A stretch of 64,000 nucleotides of DNA from Streptomyces spororaveus. GTDB lineage: Bacteria; Actinomycetota; Actinomycetes; Streptomycetales; Streptomycetaceae. The position numbers and the translations under genes were made by a program. The first letter of the stretch is position 1. Every line of letters starts with the position of its first letter. Under the pieces are notes generated by a model. The model was not told where the DNA came from and ran no database searches. It saw nothing but the letters and a program-made list of their open reading frames with translations. Below are positions 8,466 to 15,885 of the stretch, one piece after another. Location: the NCBI RefSeq assembly GCF_016755875.1, contig NZ_BNED01000005.1:4106001-4170000 (forward strand), written 5' to 3'.

Positions 8466-8538
8466 TGCTGCTACATTCCGCCGCTTTGTTGTCAGGTTCC
8501 CTACCCTGCCGCCGAAAAATTGCGAAACATAGCAGCGG

Positions 8539-8730
8539 ATCCCCGGTTGACCAAATAATGGCCCGTCAGGTCCGTCGACCGGAGGACCGGCTGCAGTTCG
8601 CACACCCTTTCAACCTGCGCAGATAGGGCACCTGGAGGTAGCGGCGGGGAGCAGCACGGTCATTGCCGAAGCGTTGCGACTTGCCCTATTCGTCCCGCCA
8701 ATTCTTCGAGCTATTTGGTCAACCGGGGAT
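8539..8730. promoter_or_regulatory. Paired operator-like inverted repeats in the 8.4-9.0 kb intergenic region
   Basis: ATCCCCGGTTGACCAAATA at 8539-8557 and TATTTGGTCAACCGGGGAT at 8712-8730 are a perfect 19-base inverted pair 154 bases apart. Each contains the repressor half-site. They lie in the 589-base gap between the divergent XRE gene and the gene at 9010, which otherwise holds no convincing reading frame. Looping between the two sites, or separate control of each promoter, would both fit. Confidence 0.65.
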
Positions 8731-9009
8731 TCGGGTTTACCGTTTTTACACACCCACAGGGACATGTTCGCCGTGAGCTGTTTGCTTTCTCGGCGGAATG
8801 CTGGACTTGCGCGAACCAATGTGGCTGTCTTGTCCATGCGCCCCGAACGCTGACCCCGGGGGACACGGCAAGCCCCGGCTCTCCAAGGCCGGGCAGCGAA
8901 GCTGCCAGCACCACACGCCGGCAGGCCGCAACCGTCACACCCCGCCCTCCCCCTCCCCCACCCGAAACGGGCTACCCCCTGCCCGCCCTTACCAAGGAGC
9001 CGCCACCCG

Positions 9010-9849
9010 ATGAGTCACGACGCCCGCGCATGGGTGTGGGACCACAGCCGCAGCAAGGGCACCGCCCGCATGATCCTCGTGCTGATCGCCGACCGATGCG
9101 TCGATGGCCGCTGCATCGCGTACGCCTCGGTCCCCGCCCTCATGAAGCGGGCCAACGCCTCCCGCAGCGCCGTGCGGGACGCCCTCGACAAACTGATCGC
9201 CAGCGGCGAGCTGGTGTGGATCGAGGATCGCAAGGGCCCTCGCGGCGAGAGGTACTACCACCTCCCCGACGCGGCTCGGTTCCTCTCCGAGCAGGCCACA
9301 GCGAGGGACCGGGATCCGGCCCCCACAGGGCCGGAATCCAGCCCGTCGAAGCCACTTGTAGAGGGGCCGGAAACCGGCCCCGGGGACCGGAATCCAACCC
9401 CTGGGGGGACCGGATTCCAGCCCGGCCGGGGGCCGGAATCCGACCCCCAGAACAGTAGAGAACCAAAGATGAACGGTAGTAAGAGCAGCAGCTCCCCGCT
9501 CATCCCCGCCGCCCAGTGGCACATCGACGACGCCACCGAGACGTGGCTGCGGCAACAGGGCCACCTCGACCGGCTCGGCGAGCACGCCCTGCGAGCGGCT
9601 GACGAGAAGTGGCGCAACTACCGGGCGGTCTGGGGACCGCGCACCGCCGCCGCCTGGTCCGCCGACTGGCGCGAGTGGATCACCCGCGAACACACTCCCG
9701 CTCCTGGCCGCCCGCACCTGCGCTCCCTGCCAGGCGGCGCCTCCTCCGGTCCTGCACCCGGAAGGACCCGCGCCGAACAGCACACCAGCGCCCTGCTCGA
9801 TGCCCTCACCGAGCTCGAAGCCCATGACACCCCTACCGGAACGGAATAA
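9010..9849 (+). CDS. Helix-turn-helix protein, probable replication-linked protein
   Basis: The 279-residue product has an N-terminal winged helix of the type seen in phage and plasmid replication proteins (WVWDHSRSKGTARMILVLIA, then ASVPALMKRANASRSAVRDA and LDKLIASGELVWIED). A Pro/Gly-rich linker follows at residues 98-150, then a C-terminal domain with WRNYRAVWGPRTAAAWSADW. AAGGAG lies 12 bases before the ATG. It heads a plus-strand block with the genes at 9855 and 10629, and the DNA encoding its linker contains spaced repeats (9309-9446). A role in replication initiation is inferred from layout, not from a catalytic motif. Confidence 0.7.
   Translation: MSHDARAWVWDHSRSKGTARMILVLIADRCVDGRCIAYASVPALMKRANASRSAVRDALDKLIASGELVWIEDRKGPRGERYYHLPDAARFLSEQATARDRDPAPTGPESSPSKPLVEGPETGPGDRNPTPGGTGFQPGRGPESDPQNSREPKMNGSKSSSSPLIPAAQWHIDDATETWLRQQGHLDRLGEHALRAADEKWRNYRAVWGPRTAAAWSADWREWITREHTPAPGRPHLRSLPGGASSGPAPGRTRAEQHTSALLDALTELEAHDTPTGTE
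9309..9446 (+). repeat. Iteron-like CCGGAATCC repeats inside the 9010 gene
   Basis: Six copies of a CCGGRATCC-like unit, often followed by RRCCC, start at 9309, 9331, 9367, 9387, 9410 and 9433. Spacings are 22, 36, 20, 23 and 23 bases, near two helical turns. They encode only a low-complexity linker, so the conservation may be at DNA level. Repeats inside or beside an initiator gene are common at plasmid origins. Confidence 0.5.
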
Positions 9850-9854
9850 CTACC

Positions 9855-10457
9855 CTGGACCTCCGAGAGATCGCCATCCTGCTCGCCTACGTCGGACGCC
9901 TCGACACCCGCACCGCCCACACGGACAGCGGCACTGCCCGTGACCAGATCGCCCAGTGGCACGAGATCCTGGCTGACGTTCCCTTCACCGCCCACGGCTG
10001 GGACGTCCGTGAAGCGGTAACGGCACACACCCGCACCTCCGGATTTCGGATCCTGCCGGTGGACATCGCCCGCCAGTGGGACGCCTACCGCCGCGACCGC
10101 CTGGCACGGCACACCGATCCCCTCCCGGTCGCGGATCCGGACGACGTGACCGCATACCTATCCGAGCTGCGCGGAAACCGGCGCGCCGTCGCGGTCGGCG
10201 AGACAGCACCGTCCACCCTCCACGAGCTCACCGCCGGCCCGCACCCCGACGTCGAGGCCCGCCTGCGCTCCGTCGGATCCGTCATCCCTCCAGCGGCACG
10301 CGCCCAGCTCGCGCCTTACCGGTCCGTTCGTGCCGGCCGCGAAGCCACCACCGCCACGACTCCCACCCGGCAGTCGGCCCCGCCACGCCCGACCACCGGC
10401 GTGGCGGGCGGCATCAGCACTCCCCCTTCGGGTCCCGCTCGCTCCAGCAGACGCTGA
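9855..10457 (+). CDS. Hypothetical protein of the replication block, probable CTG start
   Basis: The frame is open from just after TGA 9825 to the stop at 10457. It encodes LDLREIAILLAYVGRLDTRT, TARDQIAQWHEILADVPFTA and RILPVDIARQWDAYRRDRLA before a disordered Pro/Ala/Ser tail. This helical pattern resembles small phage and plasmid proteins encoded next to replication initiators. No ATG, GTG or TTG precedes the conserved-looking segment in this frame; CTG at 9855 is the only plausible start, giving 200 residues. The GTG at 10059 would cut off the folded part. The gene begins six bases after the preceding stop. Confidence 0.6.
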   Translation: MDLREIAILLAYVGRLDTRTAHTDSGTARDQIAQWHEILADVPFTAHGWDVREAVTAHTRTSGFRILPVDIARQWDAYRRDRLARHTDPLPVADPDDVTAYLSELRGNRRAVAVGETAPSTLHELTAGPHPDVEARLRSVGSVIPPAARAQLAPYRSVRAGREATTATTPTRQSAPPRPTTGVAGGISTPPSGPARSSRR

Positions 10458-10628
10458 GCCGCCCCCCGCTCGTGCCGGTCCGGCCTCCGGGTCAGCCACC
10501 CCACCGTGCTCCTGGCCTCGTCGCAACGGCCTCGCCCGCCTCCGGCGCCGCCTCCCCACCTCATCGCCATCACCACACCGCCCGCCCGCGCCTCTGCATG
10601 GCGCGGGCGGGTCTCCGGAGACCCCTGC

Positions 10629-11579
10629 ATGACACCACTCGCCCTGCCCGCACTCGGGCACTGGAACGCAACGTCCCTCACTCTCATCGCCCTCGCACTG
10701 ACCTGCTCCGCGCTGCTGATCAGGCGGCTGACACAGCAACGCACACGTCGGAACGGCGGCATCCGCAAGCCTGCGTCGCCCGCCGTCACCATCGCCGCGC
10801 TGGCCGCGGTCGGCTGCACCGCGTACAGCGCCGACACCAGCTGGCGGTTCGCCGCCGACTACCTGGACATGAGCGGCACGGCCGAACGCGCCACCCGAAA
10901 GGCCGTCGCCCTGGCCGCACGCCTCGCCGAGCGCACCCCGAAGCAGCGCGGCGGGTGGCGCGGCCGGCGCATCGCACGGCGGTTGTCACGGGCCGTCGCC
11001 CAAGCCGCAGTGGGCATCGACGACCGCCGCATCCCGCCCCGCTACCGCGAGGCACTCGCCACGCAACCCGAAGTCCTGGGCTGGGTGGAGGCGGTCACCC
11101 GCGCCGGGCGAAGCGGGCCGGCCGGTACCCGGGGCATCTCCTACGGCCCCTCGCTGCTGATCGCCGGACCCACCGGCATCGGCAAGACCCATCAGGCCTA
11201 CGGAGCCGTCCGCTCGCTGCTGGCCGCCGGAGTACGCCTTCGCTGGCAGGCGGTCACCTCCGCCGACCTCTACGCCCAGCTCCGGCCCCGGCCCAACCAC
11301 GACCCCGAGCGGGAGATCCAAGAGCTCGGCCGGTGCCCGCTGCTGATCCTGGACGACCTCGGCGCAGCCAAGCAGTCCGAGTGGACCGAGGAGCTGACGT
11401 ACCGGCTGATCAACCGCCGCTACACCGAGATGCTCCCGACCCTGATCACCACCAACCTGCCGATCGCGGAACTCCGCAACGCAGTCGGGGACCGCGTCGC
11501 CTCCCGCCTGGCAGAGATGACCACCCGCGCCATCCTCACCGGCCCGGACCGCCGACGCACACCCCCGCTGGCAGCCTGA
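10629..11579 (+). CDS. DnaC/IstB-like ATPase with N-terminal membrane segments
   Basis: The 316-residue protein has two hydrophobic stretches at about 14-33 and 52-68 (ATSLTLIALALTCSALLI and SPAVTIAALAAVGCTAYSA). An AAA+ domain of the DnaC helicase-loader type follows: Walker A GPTGIGKT near residue 182, Walker B LLILDDLG near 239, and sensor I TLITTNLP near 273. The arginine-bearing GDRVASRLAEM closes the domain. Helicase loaders bring DnaB to an origin; membrane anchoring of one is unusual. GGAG stands ten bases before the ATG. It is the last gene before the GGGACSGTCCC array and the mobilization genes. Confidence 0.75.
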   Translation: MTPLALPALGHWNATSLTLIALALTCSALLIRRLTQQRTRRNGGIRKPASPAVTIAALAAVGCTAYSADTSWRFAADYLDMSGTAERATRKAVALAARLAERTPKQRGGWRGRRIARRLSRAVAQAAVGIDDRRIPPRYREALATQPEVLGWVEAVTRAGRSGPAGTRGISYGPSLLIAGPTGIGKTHQAYGAVRSLLAAGVRLRWQAVTSADLYAQLRPRPNHDPEREIQELGRCPLLILDDLGAAKQSEWTEELTYRLINRRYTEMLPTLITTNLPIAELRNAVGDRVASRLAEMTTRAILTGPDRRRTPPLAA

Positions 11580-11586
11580 CGACTAC

Positions 11587-12186
11587 GGTCCCCCATGCGC
11601 CACGGTCCCGGTGACCCTTGGGGACCGTCCTATCGCGACGTTTCGGTCCCACCCGAGCGGGACCGTCCCCAAATCCACACCTCGGTCCCGCCAAGGGAAC
11701 CGTCCCCAGACGATCGGGGACGGTCCCGGATTGCCGCCCGGCGACGGGGACCCTCCCCGCAACCACCACGGTCCCCTGCGAAGGACATGGGGACGGTCCC
11801 CACATCGGGACCGTCCCGGAACGCTTTCCGCAGGTCAGATGGCCTATAGGTGACTCGGTCCCCAATTGCCCGCCCGACATCACCAGATGGTGGGGACCGT
11901 CGTGATGGTCCCCACCATCTGGGGACCGTCCCCATGTCCGATCGGGGACCGTGAGGTCATCGGATTCCGGGACGGGAGGGGATCGGTCCCCCACCGCGTC
12001 CACGGGGACGGTCCCCGGTCCGGTCCCCGATCCTTCTCCCGCGGTCCCCGGGCTCGGGACGGTCCCCCATTTCCTTCCGGTCCCAGTTCGGGACGGTCCC
12101 CGATTCCCCTGGTCCCGGTGGTCCGCGGCGGCCCGGTCCCCGAAGAGCTGCGGGGACCGGCCCCGCACGCCTCGCCCGGGGGACCA
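11587..12186. repeat. Dense GGGACSGTCCC palindrome array, candidate oriT/control region
   Basis: The 702-base gap between the ATPase gene and mobC has no convincing gene. By hand I count about 27 GGTCCC or GGGACC hexamers in 600 bases, where about one is expected. Eight are complete GGGACSGTCCC palindromes starting at 11659, 11717, 11790, 11807, 11922, 12005, 12056 and 12090, with irregular spacing. The array lies directly upstream of mobC and the relaxase gene, where an origin of transfer is usually found. A role as a plasmid replication origin or partition site is the alternative. Confidence 0.75.
11883..11922. other. 16-bp perfect inverted repeat, candidate oriT hairpin
   Basis: CCAGATGGTGGGGACC (11883-11898) pairs perfectly with GGTCCCCACCATCTGG (11907-11922) around eight bases, GTCGTGAT. 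It is the longest inverted repeat in the array and overlaps one GGGACCGTCCC unit. Relaxases of the MobA/VirD2 group recognise an inverted repeat next to their nick site, so this is the best oriT candidate by position and shape. Confidence 0.55.
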
Positions 12187-12281
12187 GCCAGCCGCCCACG
12201 CCACGCCCCGGTAGGCGCCTGCCCCGAGACCGCGAGCCGACCACCCCACTCACCTCACCTCACCCCGCAGGAGAACGACCC

Positions 12282-13010
12282 ATGACAGCGGCCCCGCAGC
12301 ACCACGACGACACACCCTCACCGCCTTCGAAGTCATCTACCCTGATGGACCATTGGCGGCGTGCATTCGGGATGACGGCAGCTCCTGGCGGAGCCAGTAG
12401 TACCCCGAGTCCGACTCAAGGCCGGTCTTCGGGGATCTCCGCCCCGGGGGTGGCGGAGACGGCCCGGCGCCAGGGAGCGCCGGACCGTGAGGTCGGGTCC
12501 GAGGGCGGCCCCGACCAGGACACGCTCCACGCCGTCCAGCGCGAGATCCTCCACGCCGAACGCAACGCCGAGCCCGCCGCCGGCGAGCCGACGGTCAAGA
12601 ACGCCCAGCCCACGATCCGCCGCTTCACCGGCAACAAGCGCGGCGACCGCGTCGGCCCGCTGCGCTTCACCGACGACGAACGCCCCCGCCTCCAGGAGGC
12701 CGCCGCCGAGCACGGCTACAAGGGCGAATCCGGCTTCGCCGCCGACATCGTCCTCGCCTTCATCAACGGCCGGTTCACCGCCAACCTGCCCCTGTCCGAG
12801 GACCGCCGCCGCACGCACGTCTTCCGCGCCCAGGTCCTGCGCCAGTGCAACCGCATCGGCGTCAACATCAACCAGATCGCCCGCGCCCTGAATAGCGACC
12901 TCACCGCGCCCGACATACGCCAGCGCCTCGACGAACTCCACCACCTGCTCACCCTGATCGCCGAGACCCTGCGCGAACCCGCCAACCCGCAGGAGGTCCG
13001 ACAGCCGTGA
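12282..13010 (+). CDS. mobC: MobC-like relaxosome accessory protein
   Basis: The 242-residue product has a disordered N-terminal 110 residues. A MobC-type domain follows: LRFTDDERPRLQEAAAEHGY, then RRRTHVFRAQVLRQCNRIGV and NINQIARALNS near residue 205. The last segment is the family signature. MobC binds near oriT and helps the relaxase open the strands. AGGAGA lies eight bases before the ATG. Its stop overlaps the relaxase GTG start (GTGA), so the two are translationally coupled. Confidence 0.9.
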   Translation: MTAAPQHHDDTPSPPSKSSTLMDHWRRAFGMTAAPGGASSTPSPTQGRSSGISAPGVAETARRQGAPDREVGSEGGPDQDTLHAVQREILHAERNAEPAAGEPTVKNAQPTIRRFTGNKRGDRVGPLRFTDDERPRLQEAAAEHGYKGESGFAADIVLAFINGRFTANLPLSEDRRRTHVFRAQVLRQCNRIGVNINQIARALNSDLTAPDIRQRLDELHHLLTLIAETLREPANPQEVRQP

Positions 13011-14707
13011 TAGCTGCCATCAAGCCCTCCGGCGCCAACACCCGCGGGCTGCTCGCCTACCTCTACGGCCCCGGCCGCCACGACGAACACACCGACCCCC
13101 ACATCGTGGCCGGCTTCGCCATGCTCGCCATGCCCGACCCCGGCCGCGACGAGAACGCCACCCTCACCCAGCTCGCCCGCTACCTCGACGAACCCGTACG
13201 CCTCCGCAACAGCGAGTTCGGCAAGAAGATCACCGACCACGTCTGGCACTGCCCCGTCCGCGCAGCCCTCGAGGACCGCCACCTCTCCGACGCCGAGTGG
13301 GGCGAGATCGCCCAGCGCATCGTCGCCGCGGCCGGCATCGCTCCCGAAGGCGACGACCTGGCCTGCCGCTGGATCGCCGTACGCCACGCCGACGACCACA
13401 TCCACATCCTCGCCACCACCGTCCGCGAGGACGGCCGCCGCCCCAAACTCCACGACAGCGGCATCCGCGTCGGCGACGCATGCCGCCAGATCGAGAAGGA
13501 CTACGGCCTGCGCCGCCTGAAGAAGGGCGACCGCACCGGGACCCGCGCCCCCACCCAGGCCGAGATGCACAAGGCTCAGCGCCTCGGCTGGGAGCAGACG
13601 AGCCGCGAGTGGCTCCAGGACCGCATCCGCGCCGCCATCCCCCACGCCCGCACGGCCGAGGAACTCCTCGCCTACATGGAAGCCGACGGCATCGCGGTCA
13701 AGGCCCGGCGCGGCCCCTCCGGAGACCTCCTCGGCTACGCCGCGGGCCGCCCCGGCGACCTCAACAAGGACGGCGAACAGACCTTCCACCCCGGCGGGAA
13801 GATCGCCCCCGACCTCACCCTCCCCAAGCTCCGGGACCGCCTCGAAGCCGGCGAGCCGGAGGAACACCCCACCGCCCGCCGCGACCAGCCCGCCACCGCC
13901 TGGCACCAGGCCACCGAAGCCCTCGACACCTTCCGCACCGACCTCGCCGACGACACCCACGCCCAGGCACACATCACCGCCCTCGGCGAACTCCTCGAAG
14001 CCACCGCCCAGAAAGCCCCCACCCACCTCCGCACCGAACTCCACGCCGCATCCAAGGCGTTCGCACGCGTCCAGCGCTCCCAGATCCGCGCGGAAGACCG
14101 CGCCGCCCACGCCATCCGGAACGCAGCACGCGACATCGTCCACACCGCCACCGGCCCCGACGGCAGCGCCCTCGCCGCCCTCATCGCAGCGCTCCTGTGG
14201 GCCGGGATCGTCGCCGGCCGCTGGCACGAGGCCAAGGGCCACGCCCACCAGGCTGACGCCGCCCGCCAAACCCTCCACCACCTGCAGGCAGCCGCCGAGC
14301 AAGCCCTCACACCCACGCTCGTCGTACTCGAACAGCGTCAGCCGAGGGAGGAAACCCGCCGGACCCTCGCTCGCGACGTACGCGCCGCCGTCCCCGACCA
14401 GGCCGACCGGATCCTCACCGACCCCAGCTGGCCCGCCCTCGCCGCACTCTTGGCCGACGCGGAGGCCCGAGGCCACCAGCCCCACCAGCTCCTGCAGGAG
14501 GCCGCAGCCCAGCGCGAACTCGGCACAGCCCGCCAACCGGCCCGCGTCCTGATCACCCGCCTCCAGCACACCAGCCGCAACCCCAGCCCCAACCCCCGCG
14601 CCGAAGCCGCCCGCCGACGCACAACGGCATCGTGGACCGGCCAGCCGGGACACGGCACGCAGCCGCCTGCGGCGCCCGCGACCCCGCCGAACCGCCCACG
14701 ACGCTGA
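13007..14707 (+). CDS. Relaxase (MobA/VirD2-like mobilization nuclease)
   Basis: The 566-residue protein begins MIAAIKPSGANTRGLLAYLY; Tyr17 or Tyr19 is a candidate nicking tyrosine. The metal-binding histidine triad is HADDHIHILATTVREDG near residue 127. After the nuclease domain (about 1-250) come a long helical region, a hydrophobic stretch near residue 390 (ALAALIAALLWAGIVAG) and a disordered basic tail. The enzyme nicks oriT and leads the strand into a recipient. GTG overlaps the mobC stop. Streptomyces conjugative elements normally move double-stranded DNA with TraB, so a relaxase marks a different route and dependence on a helper channel. Confidence 0.9.
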   Translation: MIAAIKPSGANTRGLLAYLYGPGRHDEHTDPHIVAGFAMLAMPDPGRDENATLTQLARYLDEPVRLRNSEFGKKITDHVWHCPVRAALEDRHLSDAEWGEIAQRIVAAAGIAPEGDDLACRWIAVRHADDHIHILATTVREDGRRPKLHDSGIRVGDACRQIEKDYGLRRLKKGDRTGTRAPTQAEMHKAQRLGWEQTSREWLQDRIRAAIPHARTAEELLAYMEADGIAVKARRGPSGDLLGYAAGRPGDLNKDGEQTFHPGGKIAPDLTLPKLRDRLEAGEPEEHPTARRDQPATAWHQATEALDTFRTDLADDTHAQAHITALGELLEATAQKAPTHLRTELHAASKAFARVQRSQIRAEDRAAHAIRNAARDIVHTATGPDGSALAALIAALLWAGIVAGRWHEAKGHAHQADAARQTLHHLQAAAEQALTPTLVVLEQRQPREETRRTLARDVRAAVPDQADRILTDPSWPALAALLADAEARGHQPHQLLQEAAAQRELGTARQPARVLITRLQHTSRNPSPNPRAEAARRRTTASWTGQPGHGTQPPAAPATPPNRPRR

Positions 14708-14854
14708 CCTCTAAGGCGCCGCACTCGGCGCCCCACGCTGTGGCAGACGGGCCCTCCCTACGGGGCAGCTCGACCGGCCAACTTGTGCACCTACCTGGGC
14801 GAAAGCGGCAAGGACGTACCCGTGCGAACCCACTCCTGCTCGCAGACGGGGCCG

Positions 14855-14896
14855 ACATATATAGCCGACGAACCCCGGTCAGCCAAACCGGGGATT
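14855..14896 (+). promoter_or_regulatory. Promoter and operator before the ParB-like gene
   Basis: An AT-rich CATATATAG at 14856-14864 stands out as a possible -10 box. Immediately downstream lies the imperfect palindrome ACCCCGGTCAGCCAAACCGG, ending GGAT at 14895. It contains the repressor half-site AACCGGGGAT at 14886-14895. This places the gene at 14999 under the XRE repressor by inference. The rest of the 291-base gap holds no gene I can support. Confidence 0.55.
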
Positions 14897-14998
14897 CTCC
14901 AGATCATTGAAATACCTGGGCTCCACGCCCAACCCCGTCAAGCCGCACGGCACCCCCCACGGTGCTGTCAGCACACCCACACCACAAGGAGCACCACC

Positions 14999-15814
14999 CT
15001 GAAGGTCCACCCCATCGCCACTATGTTCCCGCCCCTCACCGACGAGGAGCTCCACGAGCTCACCGCCTCCGTCAGGACCCACGGCCTACGTCACCCGATC
15101 GTCCTCGGCCCTGACGGGGTTCTCCTCGACGGCCGCAACCGACTGGCCGTCTGCGAGGCCCTCGGAATCGAGCCCCGCTTCACCACTTATGAAGGCGATG
15201 ATCCGGACGGATACGCCCTGAACGTCAACATCCGCCAGCGCAACCTGACCACGGGGCAGGCGGCAATGATCGCGACCAAGGCCCAAGCCGGCACCGAGAC
15301 GAATGAGCACCTCGCCCCTGAGGCCGCGATACGTTCCCTCAGCGAGAGGACCGGTGTCTCCACGGGCCGACTGGAACTGGCTGACTTCGTCATGCGCCAC
15401 GAGCCCAACCTCGTGGACCTGGTGATCACGCGTGCCGTCAGCCTGGACGAGGCCCACGGCACCGCCCTCGTGAGCAAGGCTCGTGCACAGGCCAGCCGGG
15501 AACACCTCGCCCGCCTACGCACTGAGGCCCCTGACCTCGCCGACCGGGTCATCACGGGTGAGTTCACCGGGATTCAGGCCTGGAACAAGTACAGGGAGCG
15601 CGTCAAGGAGGACATACGGCAGCGGAGGGTCGCAACCTATCTCCTGTGCGATGTCGTCACGGCTCTGGCACACACACGGGGCAGCAGGACCTTTGCCAAG
15701 TACGACCCCCAGTACCAGGCACCGGGGCGACCTGTCACCCGCGAGACCATCGCCCATGCGATGACCGCCTTGACCGAAATGGGCGCCGTATGGCGGGAGC
15801 GCAACCTGCCGTAA
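14999..15814 (+). CDS. ParB/Spo0J N-terminal domain protein
   Basis: The 271-residue product shows the ParB-like nuclease/CTPase fold: FPPLTDEELHELTASVRTHG, IVLGPDGVLLDGRNRLAVCE and DGYALNVNIRQRNLT, then an HTH-like region (RSLSERTGVSTGRLELADFV). AAGGAG at 14986-14991 lies seven bases before CTG 14999, far better placed than for the ATG at 15023, so a CTG start is favoured. On mobile elements such proteins act in partition or as transcription factors. It stands alone after the relaxase gene, without a ParA partner. It is the second gene of this element for which CTG fits best. Confidence 0.75.
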   Translation: MKVHPIATMFPPLTDEELHELTASVRTHGLRHPIVLGPDGVLLDGRNRLAVCEALGIEPRFTTYEGDDPDGYALNVNIRQRNLTTGQAAMIATKAQAGTETNEHLAPEAAIRSLSERTGVSTGRLELADFVMRHEPNLVDLVITRAVSLDEAHGTALVSKARAQASREHLARLRTEAPDLADRVITGEFTGIQAWNKYRERVKEDIRQRRVATYLLCDVVTALAHTRGSRTFAKYDPQYQAPGRPVTRETIAHAMTALTEMGAVWRERNLP

Positions 15815-15832
15815 GCCGGAGCAAACGCCGAC

Positions 15833-15871
15833 CCGCTGCTCCCGCCGCCAGACCGGCGGCGGGAGCAGCGG
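15833..15871. terminator. Bidirectional terminator between parB-like gene and aspS2
   Basis: A perfect 17-bp stem (CCGCTGCTCCCGCCGCC with its complement) surrounds the five-base loop AGACC. It lies between the converging ends at 15814 and 15886 and separates element backbone from cargo. Confidence 0.85.
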
Positions 15872-15885
15872 CACATACGGCCCGG

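Noticed and set aside
8715..9458. A plus-strand frame running through the operator region into the 9010 gene
   Set aside because: It overlaps a better-supported HTH gene and reads as disordered Pro/Arg sequence.
11587..12186. CRISPR array
   Set aside because: The repeats are 6-11-base palindromes with irregular spacing, no constant-length spacers and no cas genes nearby.
12716..14653. A 645-codon minus-strand frame opposite mobC and the relaxase
   Set aside because: It is Gly/Val/Ala low complexity produced by antisense GC-rich codons; the plus strand carries a clear relaxase histidine triad.
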